A DNA stretch of 64,000 nucleotides, from positions 17,902,039 to 17,966,038 of the forward strand of contig NC_088317.1 in the NCBI RefSeq assembly GCF_910592395.1. The letters are read 5' to 3'. Both the position numbers and the translations under genes were made by a program. This DNA is from Lineus longissimus (Eukaryota; Nemertea; Pilidiophora; Heteronemertea; Lineidae). The notes below the pieces were generated by a model that searched no databases, was not told the DNA's origin, and saw nothing but the letters and a program-made list of their open reading frames with translations. Of the stretch, positions 51,401-63,676 are shown one piece after another; position 1 is the first letter of the stretch; every line of letters starts with the position of its first letter.

Positions 51401-54400
51401 TTGTTGCACCTTGTTTACTGGTATACATGCCGTAGGCAAGAGGTGAACGGACGCAATGTTTCATCGAAAACCTTTATTATCAAAGCATGATAACACTTCA
51501 TGTACAGCTTACAGCTTGAAGGCTTTTGCAGAACTTAAGCGGAATACATCATACCAAAAAAGAGTGCCCAATATCGTGAGTACTCTTCCAATGATAGTTG
51601 CCCAGGAAGTTCAAAGGACTCGTTAATTTCTAGATGCTTCGTGGTTTGTCTACAACAGTTTCTATCATAAATGGAGCCCTTTTCTTATCTAACACATTCA
51701 CCCGAGAGAAAAAAAACATCAATGAAAGGAGAAGCAATTTGAAACAAAACTTGTCTTATTTCATCTCGCTGTTGATAGCTTTTTTCCATATTTCTTTGAC
51801 ATGTTTGACACACTTTCCTCGGCCTTGAATGCTCTTTCATAAAAATATGCATGACAAATTAATGTTTTTTTTTAACCTGTGCACTAATATTTAATACTTC
51901 TTGCATAAAATTCTTTGGCAGGTGATTTCACATTATCTTTAACCATAATTTTCTCCATCTATGAATAAAATCGGTTTTCGATTCCAAATTCTTCCCTCGG
52001 GAGGTGGATGCCAGTGAAGGCAACCCTATAAGCATTTTCTTCCAAAATATCGGCAAAGTTCTTAAAGATTTGATAAGCTTTGCCCTATTTGTTCGTTTTA
52101 AATGACAATGGCGGAAAAAAACGGGATAGATTGGGGTTGGGGTTGGTTTGAGGTGATAGGGGCATCCTGCACTAACATGCCATTCCAGTTTTTTTCAATA
52201 GCAACAGGTAATTTTCTACAACACATTGCAGGTGAACTTAGGCAATCCACTAAATCACCATGCTAACTTCTGCGAATATCGGCTTCAGAAAACAACCCAT
52301 GACACAAAAACAATTGGTAAAAGTTCACGGAAATGAACACTTTTATATAGACTCCTGTGTCTATGATAACGATATCAAGATGTCTCTTTGAACTTCCTAC
52401 ACACCCATCTTCGCTTCACCGGCGTGTTGTTCTTTTCCCACTCTTTGACACGTGCCCCAAGCAGTGTCAGATAATAGCCTAAACCTCTCAAAATAGTTTC
52501 GTTTAACCAAGTACCTGCCCACAAGCTGTCAAACCAGGTATAATCTGACAGCAACAAAGACACGGCATTATTTTTTGCAACAAGCAAGATAATAGTGCCT
52601 TTGAACATCCTACGCTGATTTTGAGTACCTAGATTTCGTCATGACGCTCATGGTTTGATACCCCTTTCAACGTAGAGCTGATGAGGTGCAGGAAACTTGT
52701 TGTCAGGATGGCATAATCACCATTTACCTTGGACAATGTTGGAGGTAATTTATGTAGGTCAAAATGGGGATGCGGAAGTAAGGCAGGTGTTTTGTCAAAT
52801 CAACCTCCAATTGAATACAACGTTTCGTGATCTCGTTTCCTTGTAACTACGGGGGGGGGGGGGGGCACGCTGGCTGAATGTTGTCTTAGTGAGGGTAGCC
52901 CATCACTAAGTTGTTCTAGCACCCAACCAATAAACAAGCCAGCAAGACCAACGCTTATCGCAACCCTTATTAATTTCGCCGAGTGCTGTACAGGGAGAGC
53001 AGCCATCAATGAGTTGTTCTAGCGCCCATCCAACCACACCACACACCAACACCAACACCTATCACAACCCTTGTTAATCTGGCCGAGTGTTGTCTTAGTG
53101 ATGTATTACCTGTCAGTCGGTTGGCTGAATCAAGACGAGCCAGAGATTATCCTCCGGCAGTGACAGGCCGGCTACCCTCGGGTGACAGTCAATTACACAA
53201 TGTGAATACCTAATGGGCGATAAATATCGTACGAGGCTAGGAATGTAGTAGTCTAGGCGAGGAATGTTCTTTTCAGAAAGTCTTGATCTGAGATAGACAC
53301 CAAATCTTAGCAGAGTTTGGGACCGTACCGCCCCAGCGTAAACTTGTCCTTTCAAAGTCCATATACAGAACAGTTTAGCATATACAACATGAAGGGCTTC
53401 AGTCAATGATATCATATACGTAAGGTTACATCACAGTTCTCTGAATCACATATTGGATTCTTCTTCAAACTGGTAAGTGGGTAGCCATTTGGCACCGTAT
53501 TGAGAGAGACCTCAAATATTTCCGCCTTACGTAACTTAATAATTCAATTTATTGTGACTCATTCCTGGCCAATCACACAATAAACAACGATCAGTTCAAT
53601 TACCATAATATGGAGAGACCGGCCGACACTGATTTTGGACAATTTGTGATAATTCGTCCGGATTCGGAGTGGAAATTTGTTAAGTTGACAAGACCATGTC
53701 AGCAAGACCTAAAATCAGTGTACATTTTCTATTGTGACTGTACACAACTATTGGTTAGGACCAGGTGGAATGGACTTGGAGTTTACAAGCCCACATGTCT
53801 TTATTAACGCAACTATCATTTAACTATATGGATTGCCAATAAATCAAGGCCAAGTTTGGCTGGAACAGAGCAAGATCTTGGAAATGTTCTCCCGTCTAGG
53901 AATACTGTCTCGTTTAACTAATTTGAAGTATTGCTCTTAATCGCGGTTGCTTCTCATAATTGCTTTAACGACGCAATGATTGCATGTGTGGCCATCCCTG
54001 CTGGACACTTGACCATCGAGTGGTCATGGTAATTTGTCATCATGACTTCACAAGGTCACACACAACATGATGTCGAAAAGTTAATTTCCTAAATCCCCCA
54101 ACAGCCATATCAGCATTCTCCTAGGCCTTTGATGTTCGGGAACCATCAGATGAAGATGGTACCCTAGAAGACTGTCATGAGAAGCGAGCCAAAGCGGAGT
54201 TAGCAACGTTGCAATACGACCAGGGCTAGTCAGCATTACCGTGGTTTGTCATTCGTTCAGTCCCTTGAATTAGCACCCATACTAGCTGAACCTGGGCCAA
54301 TTATCTCAAGACACAAGCCAGGACCTGAGTTAGCAACCATGTTGTGCCACCAGGAATCTATAAGGGCCATAGATTAGCAACCACAACAATACCACGATAA

Positions 54401-57400
54401 GCCCGCCTTCTTCAACAAGTAATAGACACTGCATAGAAATGGGTGAAATTACTGCGCCAAATACTAAGTCTTCTGTGTGATTATGGTGTAGGAATACTTT
54501 TATCATCGCGGGATTGTCTCTTTGTTAAACTGGTGATGAGGTGCTCGTTTGCTGTCGTCTTAGCCTCTATGGTATATACTGATGGTCTCGGTAACGTCCC
54601 CGGAATTGAAAAAGCCTTTCTCTGGAATATGAGCTGATTAACAAAGCTATTGAGACAGACCCTAAAGAGATGTAGTAATCAAAATGGCTAAAACTGGGAC
54701 AATTACGGATAGGTAATGAGATCTAAGGAGGGAACTTCTGTATAGTTTAGCCCAATTATAACTGATAATAGCTTCACACTTCTCGTTTTTGGGGTCATTG
54801 CCTGGATGAAACGTCCCAGAGGTACGGAACTATGTGTTTCTGACAGCTCTCAGTTTCCCAGAAGACTGAGATCCTTTTAACCCTGTCCATCTATCAGCAA
54901 CTTGCATTCACCCACACATTCCTGTGTATGTTAGACTTCCAGCCTTGCAATAATTGCCAAATGTCAATTTTGGATTATGTACGCTGAAGAACTTCCGAAA
55001 TTTTGTGTTCGAAAGATTTAAACTAAATAGAAGGGCTTTTGTAGAGAAGTAATCTACAGATGCTTGAACAACTTAAGCAACGAAGAGACAGATAGAATTG
55101 ATCACTTTCCCTACCTTTGCCAAAACCTTGTCTGGAGTAATTGGATGTTTTCTATTCTATAGACGCCCAAGAACGACATGAAGTTCACTTCCTCCTCCTT
55201 TAATTTCGTGTCCACTTCGAGAAGGTTTTCCACCGTATCCCAAAATGACTTCGTTCCATTTTGGATCTTACGAGCGAACGAGAGCCAACCGTTTTTGGCC
55301 ACTTTGCTAACAAATTGCCCATATTTTGTATAAGCCTCATTAAAGTTGTGTTTGACTGTCTTGTTGTAATTATCTACATAATGTTCTAAATCACGCTCGT
55401 AACTTTTCATTTTTAATTTAGTGATTTTGCCGACGTGTGCTAAAATGCTGACGGTACTATTGTACATATTGTTTCTATGCTGTTGCATTACTTGAGACAT
55501 GTCACGTTCGAGTTTGGTTGACATGTCAAGCATGTACGAGGTGCACGCCTTTTGCATATCATTTGCAAAAGTTTGTTGTCGCCGCAGCTCCGTATCGCGG
55601 TGCTCTTCTAACTTTGACAACAAAGTTTTGCCGTCATCGTCAATTTTGCGCTGGAATTCTGGGAAGTCTGCTAGAATTGTTAAATTATGTCGATTTACCG
55701 CTAACATTATCGCTAAGAAGACTGTAAAGGTGAAGGTCAAATTGTATAGTACGCGGATCACTCCGTAGAGGGCCGCGCATAAGATTCTTGTCCTTTTCTT
55801 CGAGCGTCTGAAATTTGGCCGGTTTTTCTTGTCGGCCTCTGTGATGACACCGCTACCAGAGGCCGCACCTGCATAGATACCGTCTGGGTCCTGTTTCGGC
55901 TCTGTACACACTAAGTAGATGTAGACAAGGAACAGGAACAGCGACAGGAATGCGAAAATTATGAAAATTAGCACGACAGCGGGCCACGGGGAGTGGACAT
56001 TGTCGAACATTTCCATCGTGGTGTCCACAGGTTGGGTAAAGTTGTTATTCAAATGGATCGCAGATAAGAAGATTTTTTGCGTCTGCTCCGAGTCGGTTGC
56101 TAAAATTTCAAAGCTGCGATCGATGGTGTAGTCTTGAGCAGGAAAGAGGAAGTTGAGTTCAAATTGCGGCGGGCAGCTGATGAATGCGTCTTGGTGGAAG
56201 TATTGCTTGTGAGTTATTGTCTCCAAGATTATGATGCCCAGGTAGGCTGGGCAAGCCGTCATAGAGCCTGCAACGAGAAGAAGGAGAGGGCTGGGTTAGA
56301 GAGATTAGATTTGGAATAGTAACCATTATGATAATATCAGTGAGACCAGGAATCACCTGCTGAACTGAGGGGAAAGTCTTCTTTTGGACGTTGAGATGGA
56401 CCGCAATCGATAGTCCCCTTCTAAGACTGCCAATTTTTTTTACATTCATCGAAAATTATTTCATTTTCAGGAAACATGTGGCCTACCTACATAAGCATGA
56501 TACATATACGATTATAAAATTCATACTGCCAAACCTCAGTATTGCTTTTTGTCATGCAAACCACATTAGCCCCGAACAGTGTTCGACTTTATCACCCACA
56601 AAATGAGTTTCGACTGAATAATTTAAATCGAAATATGTTCAGACATAACCAGATATCTGGCAGCTGATGGCTCCATCGGGACACATTACGCACTGTGTTA
56701 TGCTACAATCGCTGAGCAAGGCATTCATTGCATCGAGAAGTTTCTTAAAATTCTCAGATTTGTCCATGCTTTTTAGCATATGACATATATAACAGTCCAT
56801 TCTAAATGCGATTTCCCGCAATGGCGATACATCATTGGAAAATCCTATACTAAATCTTCTTTATTATTAGGATTTGCAAAGATTCTGATGAAAATAAAAT
56901 TGTCATGATTTTTCTTGCGGTGATTGCAAAATGTCTTAGCCCGAATTCGATAGCATTGTCTTTCCTCCCATCCATCCATTGTGTCCATTACTTGAGCCAA
57001 TAACATTTCAGATAACTTCTCTATAACGGCGAAAAACATTGGAGCCATTAAGTCTCTCCTATTATTTTATTCCGATACGCCGTAGACTCGAATCAAACAG
57101 CGGGACAAAGACGTGACGACCCCGATCTATCGGCTGGCTCATTTTCACATGGTATCATCGATATGTCAGCGGGACGGAGATGACGTCTGAATTTGATACC
57201 GTTAATTTTGAGAGGAGAGTCAGTCAGTTTCATCTTGAAGTGACCGGAGTATTGTACCGATATTCAGAGAAATAATACAGGGTGTCCCATGCATATTTCC
57301 CCATTGTTCTTGGTCTGTTCGGTATAAAAACGCGTTTATGGTTTTTACAGCTGGTTAGTATACTGTAAATAAGTAAATATTCGGAGGCGCTTTATAATAT

Positions 57401-60400
57401 CAAGGATTTCACGAATACCCTTTAGTTTTGAAAAAGCAAAAATTGTCCGTGGTGCAGAGTGCCAACCACTAACGAAATGTACTATAGCTCTTCGAGGGCA
57501 AAGAAAAACAACACATTGACCCTCCTCATCAGATGAAATTGTATTAAGTCGAAAACCTATTCCTACTCCTGTACAAGTAATCACCAATAAAAGAAGCTGA
57601 GCTGAATCAACCCGATATGGCTCTCAGACGCAGACATAAAGCGACAAAATGAGAGCTGACGAGGCGGAACTAGCAAAACTAGCCTTACTTGTAAGTCTCA
57701 TGTGGCTGTTATATCTAAAAGGTGTTGGCTAGCTGATATTATTAGCCTACACTAAGCATGCCTACTTATTGGTCCTCTATCTGAGACACTCATAAGGTCT
57801 TTTATATTCGCTTTGTCTGCAATAATAACCAGCTGATGCACAATGGAGATAATTCTGGGTGGATAATTCAGACTTAAAAATTAAAGGCCACCAAAAGTGA
57901 ACAGTTAAATTTTCACAAGCTGACATAACAGCATGCCAAGGATAAACTCAGGCGTTGAAAAATCAAGTTGATTTATCTTGACAAGACATCAAATTGAATA
58001 TGAAATCTCGGCATCGATTTATGACAGTGACGCTTCGTACACGGTACTTCACCGTGGAGACCATGACGATACTTTGCCTTGTTAATCTTAGAATCTAATT
58101 CTCAATCAAACACCTTTGTTGCAATGCTGAATTGCATGCACTGTTGAATTGCATCCTTTTCAAATTATAACACACTGCGCTTAGCGTTGGCTGCATGCAC
58201 TGTTGAATTGCATCCTTTTCAAATTATAACACACTGCGCTTAGCGTTGGCTGCCGCGGTTTGGTGTCACAACCATAGCCGCTTAGGTTGGTATCAAATAT
58301 AGAAGAAGGTAAAGAGAAGTTAAGTCAATTTTCAATACATGGGGTGTTTCAGAATAACTCTCATGTTGGCCATGGTTGTCGAACCAAAGACCAGTCGTAG
58401 GGAGCTGCTATTTGACCCGAAATCTTGGCGAGGTATCTTGTTTTTTTGCCTTCATTTGAGCTCATCCTCGCGATCTTTGGTAAGAGAACCATTACCGTCA
58501 GTTCGGTATCAATTCCTTGAACATGTGGAACAGTTAAATAGGACATTTTCGTCTATTCCGTGTGATTTTAGCAAATCAATTTGAATCTCAACCTCAATCC
58601 TGCAGCACTTGATATAGTCATACAACGTCAAGGGAATAATAGAAGATAAATAGGCTATTTATATTGATGAGTTGGCTCAAATGATGACCATATAATTTTC
58701 CGGCTTTGTAGCGATCCTAATCAAAGCGCTTTCATCCTCAAGGGTTGCGGAGTTTAAGTCTCGGCTTAAATAGTCTTTTGAGAGACAGAGACAAATGAGT
58801 TGTACGGCCTGGTGATCGGGAAACCAGCCTTTCACCGCGGTGATGACGACATCACTCGATGCACATGAAGTGTCATTGCAAATTGTGTAAATTCTCATCA
58901 TCACTGGAAAAAAGCACATGATGGTGGTAGAGGGGTAAGCCGATGTGACCATCCCACATAGGCCCAATCCATCTTCAAGGCTGGGGACAGTTGCCAAGGC
59001 GAACAGACAACTTGCTGTGGTCTAGTGGCTTAGACTCTGCGCGAGCGGTAAAGCGTTCCCATGTTCAAACCACAGCAGGAGTTGCGTTGTGAACAAAGCA
59101 ACCGCCTTTTTCACCGCTCTTGACCGCCAAACTCCAAGGTCTCATTTCTTGTTCCAGTGCAATGAACTGCTGGCATGTTATTTTCACCCCAACTTGACTA
59201 GCCTGTGGCACATTATTCTACACATACTACAAGGTTCTTTTTCAGTTGGAATGCAGTAAACAAAAGATTCACCGAAGCATTCATTAGGAAAGTAAAAACG
59301 ATAATTGCAAAGTTGATACTGTAACATATCTAGCCTTCCTTTTGAATGAATCGAATTATCTGTCAGCGACAGGGCCACGCCAGATAAACAACTGGATATC
59401 ATGTGTACTCCGTAACAATGACTGTATGACAAAAGAAACTTAGAGAACGATAGAGTTTCTGTCATATACAGAGTGTCACAAAAAAGTGTTATCTTGACAC
59501 TCTAGCCTATATCATATTACTTTGATAATCAAAACAAGGGCCAAGCCACAATATGACATATTGACCATTCAACGGCATCCAAAGACCCTGTGTATACTAT
59601 CTAACTTGAAATGAATAGTCTAAACCTGTCTTATATCGGTGCATATTCAAGGCATAAAACATGAGAATTGTTCCCCTCCCAATGATGGGGTGTTAGAGTT
59701 AATAGGTGAAACCACAAAACGAAATTAAAAAAAATCATTTGGCATTATTATTCTCATCACTATTATTGCACCATATCAGAGACTCATGTTCAATTTTGGT
59801 TAAAAAAATATTCCCAAGTCATCCTCATGATGGCATGATAAGAAATGTAAAAAAACCTTAGGCTCGTTCTCAGTTCTCCTTAGTAATACTGCCACACCAT
59901 CGTGAAAAAGTCGCAGGCTATCATGGCAGCTTTGGGAAATCTGGTAGTGTAGGGTGTTAACCGCCGCTGACAGGTACCAGTGATCCTTAGGGATTTCGCT
60001 TGCTTTTTGCATGGTTTTCTCACCCACAAATGTGATAGAGATATGATTTGGGGAGTCTCAAGCGCACATGAAGCTCATAGACGTGTGGCTGTGATAGAAA
60101 GGATGTCAGCATCAGATAAACACGGCCGATCTAACGACGACAACATTCTCTGTGGGACACCTTGTAATGATGAACCTGCTACCTTACTGTTTTCTCTTAA
60201 GTGTTTGATATTTTACAGAAGAAAAGCTCATTTAACTTTGAATGTGGGGATCGCGTCTGAAATCAACTTGCTATCATCTGGGGTGGGTTGAACTACTAAA
60301 TGCTTCAAGCCTGGAGGAGAGACCCGTTAGCCCCAACCAAGAGGCAAGGTCCCAATAACTGAATGATACACCTGCATTTTGAGACCTGATGACAAGTGCG

Positions 60401-63400
60401 ACAAAAACCGTGGTTACTCGACATCTTTGCTCACAGAGGCTAACAATCTGAAGCAAGCTCTAGTTCTGTTCTTTGGAGAGCTTGCTCGAGATGAGCTTGC
60501 AGGCAGGAGGTGGTAGATGACTGAGTAACAGAGGATTGGATCGGGCAGAGAGAAACCGGATGAACAAATTTTGTTTTGGACAGAGGCACATTTCACAAAC
60601 TTGTCAGGGGGAAGACTAAAGCAGCAGCCACAGTCTCCACTGCTCGACTGAACTGAGTAAGGTGCTGAGGGGATATTTGTTGTAGCGTTCCACTCAACAG
60701 AAACCACCTTTTTGACATAACATAAAAATGATTGGTATTTGGAACAAAAATTAACGCGAGAAACTTGGCCGTATATTTATTATTTATCATTTCCCAAGAG
60801 GCAAAGTTCATCAAAATGGTGCCATTTCTTACCAAAGACTTCATAAAATTCATATCAGGCGGGCAATTTTAGACTTCAGTAATGACATATCGACATTTCA
60901 AACGAAGCTACTCTCAAAGGAAGGGCACACAATAAAAGATGGTAATGGGTTTCAAGTAGAGCTCCTTAAACATAATCCAATATAGGACATAATCAAATAT
61001 ATATTAAGAACATCCTCATACACATTATGATATCAGATGATAAAGACTGCCAGGACCTCAAATTCATTCTCCACTTAAAACGTTTTGCCAATCAAAGATA
61101 TTCGGGCGATAAAATTCCGCTTTGCAAACTTTTCTTGGAAAGTTTTTTATGATATGAATCATTCAAAAAGAGCATCCAAACCAAGAGGAAATGAATATTC
61201 ATAGTTCAAGACGAGTATGCAGTGGCAGGGAAGGGCCACACATACACTGGTTTTCTCGTTTAATTTTTCTTGTGTCCTTTTTATTCTTAAAGGAACATCG
61301 TTATCAAATTACGTCAAGAACATCTTTATCTGTGCATTCCTAAGCCAAATGATACTTGTTAAGGGAATATTGCTTATATCAATAAAGCCTGGCACCAAAG
61401 GTGCCAAAGCTTTGCTAGAACATTGGCTCAGTTGGCCAAGGCTTCAATATCGATTTTCCATAATGTCCGGATGGCTTGCCTATTCATAGTCTTTGTCTTA
61501 TAAATGATATTCTCTTGTTGAAAGCATTATTATTGATGATAACTCAGGATCAAGCTATTTTTCGCATGGCTAAAGGAAATGGGAGAAACACCAGCTCTTG
61601 CCGTCATCGTCGAATTCGAAAGAGCAAAACCCATGAAAACTAGCAAAACGTTCGAATTTTCGTCTACCAGATTGTAATTCCCACAAGAATCTAACAGCAG
61701 CACGAACCATTAAGTATTCAATCTGAATTAAGATTGAAAGTTTTTGCACTGAAAAGTTTTGAGATATTTCCAAGCAGTCTTGTCCCAGCGCTGAAAATAA
61801 CAGCTGGGATGGCTGATAAATTCACATAGAATATTCCAAGCACGGAGCGCTAACAGTGTCAATTGCACCCTTGTGGAAGACGACATCATAACCAGTGAGA
61901 TGACTGACCTGAATCGAGTGGATATTGCTGGGCGTCCGCGAAACCAGAAATAAGAAATGAAACAGAAATGAAATGGAAATTGACCCTTGGCAGATTCTTG
62001 TCTGCAGATATTAGCCTGAATGAAAAATGTAACACAAGATATTTTGGTTGGCACTTTAAAGAATCTTACTTTGAGAGGCAGCCAGGTCAAATAAGGTTCT
62101 GTTTAAAGTTGACACATTTTCGTGCAATTTCCATTCACTTCTTTGGCAGAATCTTGGTCTGTCACTGGCATATAACCAGCAGCCCAATGCAACTCGTAAA
62201 TGGTCGGGCTATTTGTTACTACACTCTTAGAACTGGGGTGAAGACTGTGACAGCCTCATAAACCCGGCCAGCATTCAGTCTAGGAGAGCCACAACAAGCT
62301 CAACCAACCTACAGTTCTCAGTAATAAATTTCAATAATTTCAGCCAGACAAATAACACTCTGCAAGCCTGTCAATAATCCAGACTGTTTATCTGCCAGCT
62401 TCAAAACTACAGATCTTAATAAGTCTCAAATGCACCGCAATAGTTTTGGTTAACAACATTAGATTTGCTTCCACCTAGATTCCTGGGTTCTCAACGATGA
62501 CTGGTGAGGTGAATTTGGAAGGGGCTGATATTGACTGGCCCAGTTGCATTTGATGCATAACAATATGATGAAACACATGCAAGTCATAGTGAAGAGGGGA
62601 TTTGGACAGCAAACCTAGCTACAAGGGATGGCGAGGAATATTTTTAAAGAATTTGTTCGATACGAGTATGATATAAAAGTATGATGGGATTAGGAGAGTA
62701 CAAGCAATTTTAAAACGATACAGGAATGGCGTCTTTCGACCCAAGACAAGATGACCCGTCTGATTCTTCATTGACATGGTGGCATCCTTGATTACACTGA
62801 TAGACAATCGCCAATCAAAACCCTGTCATGGCGAAGCTTGGAGGTCAACGGTCAAGTCATTAGAAGCGCCACAGCGAGAACTTGCACAAAAGGTCACGGC
62901 GGGGTCAATTGGACGATGGGATCAGTCCCTGTCAGATGGTTGTGAGTTCATTATAAAGGATCGAATCAGTCACGATGTACTCCATCATTACTCGACAAGG
63001 CCACTTCGATACTTGAACATTCTTCTCTACAAAATATTCGACGGTTTTCATCAGCAATTCTAATAGGCTTGGTCACAGGATATCATAGTCTGTGGTGGAA
63101 AATAACATTAAGCCTCGTTTTGACAGCAGCAGTCCTTGTTGTCGCAACCAAGGACCACTACGTATAAACATGGGGGAAAATATTCACTGAGACAACCATT
63201 TTAGATAAAACTTTAAGAGTGAACACAGAGTCGTTACTCAAATCTATATACCAGTTACGGGCCAACATGAACTTGCTGCAATCCTTTGTGGCTAGTGAAA
63301 TTGAGAGAAAATAATCTGAAAATAAGTGCCTTTGACCCCTTTAGAAATCTTTTGATGAAAGCTTGGAGCGAATCTATTGTGGACGTAACCGTTACATTTA

Positions 63401-63676
63401 CTTGAATCATCACCGTGTAATCTCCCTGGACCGATTAAGTTGTTGGTGAAGATACATCAGCAACGTGCGCTCCGATTGGTTGCAGAGTTCTAGGTCACAT
63501 GAATGTTGTGCCTATATGGTTAAAAGTGTAAAGGCGAAATCTGACCCCTATACCTTTTAGCGTGATGTTCCATCGGTTACTCTTGCGTTCCTTTGTAAGG
63601 AACGTCTGCAGCGTGTCATCGTAGATCAGACGGATGTCCTTTCCCTTGAAGTAGCCGTACAATATGGACTCATTTC
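42419..63676 (-). CDS. Five-transmembrane surface protein, family unknown (5' partial, at least 883 aa)
   Basis: Five minus-strand exons join with matching phases: 63676-63554, 56267-55115, 45111-44223, 43325-43172 and 42750-42419 (TGA). All borders are GT-AG; introns reach 10 kb. Counting from the first visible codon, hydrophobic helices lie at about 137-161, 205-232, 504-525, 631-653 and 800-826. Asn-X-Ser/Thr sites (NFTQ, NLTI, NSTV, NKTV, NGTK, NSSV, NQTD, NLTN, NTTC) fall on the odd-numbered side of the membrane. The two cytosolic loops are rich in Lys/Arg and lack usable sites. This predicts an outside N terminus, three extracellular segments rich in helix-forming sequence, and a cytosolic proline-rich tail. 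The order resembles prominins, but I see no prominin sequence signature. The 5' exons lie beyond the right edge. Whether one gene or two is open; phases favour one. Confidence 0.65.
42800..42960 (+). mobile_element. SINE with tRNA-Met-like head
   Basis: GTGCCGGGCTCATAACCCGA and AGGTTGTGGTTTAAACAACC resemble an anticodon arm with CAT and a T arm of tRNA-Met. They are followed by GAGCAAGACACTTAACCCGG, a phrase common in SINE/LINE tails of marine animals. It lies in an intron of the membrane-protein gene. Confidence 0.55.
43723..43785. repeat. Direct repeat, two ~30-bp copies
   Basis: GATCTTGC(C/T)TATTCAAT followed by (T/C)AATATTGATT occurs twice in a row within an intron. Confidence 0.7.
47221..47480. 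repeat. Degenerate tandem repeat around GGACATATCCC
   Basis: TGGACATATCCC occurs three times (about 47,221, 47,293 and 47,402). Nearby shared text includes CTTCC(C/T)C and GTGTCAAACAA. Confidence 0.5.
50385..50715. repeat. Direct repeat pair of ~48 bp
   Basis: ACTGTAAACCAAT(A/T)GTAT(C/T)TCGG then AAAGAACGGG and CTCGAGATGTCTG appear at about 50,387 and 50,668, roughly 280 bp apart. Confidence 0.75.
52375..52614 (-). CDS. Unidentified single-frame ORF fragment (~77 aa)
   Basis: On the minus strand a frame opens with ATG (MFKGTIILLVAKNN) and continues through DYTWFDSLWAGTWLNETILR and GLGYYLTLLG to a basic end and TGA at 52375. The composition is protein-like (Trp, Tyr, ordered hydrophobics). 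It may be a relic of a transposon ORF or a small exon; no family is recognised. It lies inside the long intron. Confidence 0.2.
   Translation of the reverse strand, partial: RRMFKGTIILLVAKNNAVSLLLSDYTWFDSLWAGTWLNETILRGLGYYLTLLGARVKEWEKNNTPVKRRWVCRKFKETS
52851..52865 (+). repeat. Poly-G tract (15 G)
   Basis: An uninterrupted G run in the long intron. Confidence 0.9.
52880..53100. repeat. Imperfect tandem duplication of ~110 bp
   Basis: GAGTTGTTCTAGC(A/G)CCCA(A/T)CCAA-type text and ATCGCAACCCTTATTAAT/ATCACAACCCTTGTTAAT recur, each followed by a GCCGAGTG(C/T)TGT phrase. Confidence 0.7.
56639..57048 (-). pseudogene. Possible small intronic gene with a frameshift
   Basis: A frame starts at ATG 57048 (MAPMFFAVIEKLSEMLLAQV) and stops at 56845 after NPNNKEDLV. 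A different frame, open from that point, continues FSIGFSNDVSPLREIAFRMD and a Cys-containing stretch (CYICHMLKSM, SITQCVMCPDG) to a TGA at 56639. Read through one shift the region would give about 135 residues. It may be a decayed gene, a sequencing error or chance. No family is recognised. Confidence 0.25.
58135..58252. repeat. Perfect 59-bp tandem duplication
   Basis: CATGCACTGTTGAATTGCAT, then CCTTTTCAAATTATAACACA and CTGCGCTTAGCGTTGGCTG, occurs twice without change. A further partial copy (GCTGAATTGCATGCA) precedes it. Confidence 0.95.
59006..59090 (+). repeat. tRNA-like sequence (pseudo-tRNA or SINE)
   Basis: GCTGTGGT and ACCACAGC can pair as an acceptor-like stem around TCTAGTGGCTTAGA (D-arm-like) and CATGTTCAAACC (B-box-like). 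The T stem does not pair properly, so it is not a functional tRNA call. Confidence 0.35.

Larger units (their letters stand above)
45112..55114 (-). other. Long intron of the membrane-protein gene
   Basis: The 10-kb gap holds no exon I can support on either strand, only repeats listed separately and short frames. An overlooked small exon of a multiple of three bases would still be compatible with the flanking phases. Confidence 0.5.
56268..63553 (-). other. Intron of the membrane-protein gene (7.3 kb)
   Basis: The flanking exons end and begin in matching phase (one base left, two bases taken). Apart from the ORF at 56639-57048, the duplication at 58135 and a tRNA-like sequence, only unsupported short frames occur. 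Confidence 0.45.

Noticed and set aside
53610-53807. Plus-strand ATG ORF of 65 codons in the long intron
   Set aside because: It has a real ATG, but it is short, lacks any recognised motif and lies antisense inside an intron; chance is sufficient.
58677-58907. Minus-strand frame after a TTTTTTCCAG acceptor, about 77 codons
   Set aside because: The acceptor is good, but its phase relation to the flanking membrane-protein exons is not needed and nothing in the sequence is recognised. It ends in a stop, which would truncate the five-pass protein.
60414-60853. Two overlapping minus-strand frames that could be joined by a frameshift
   Set aside because: Composition looks protein-like, but the start, borders and family are all missing. 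The support is weaker than for 56639-57048.
61570-62090. Overlapping minus-strand frames near 61.6-62.1 kb
   Set aside because: Frames in different phases without splice sites or recognised motifs.
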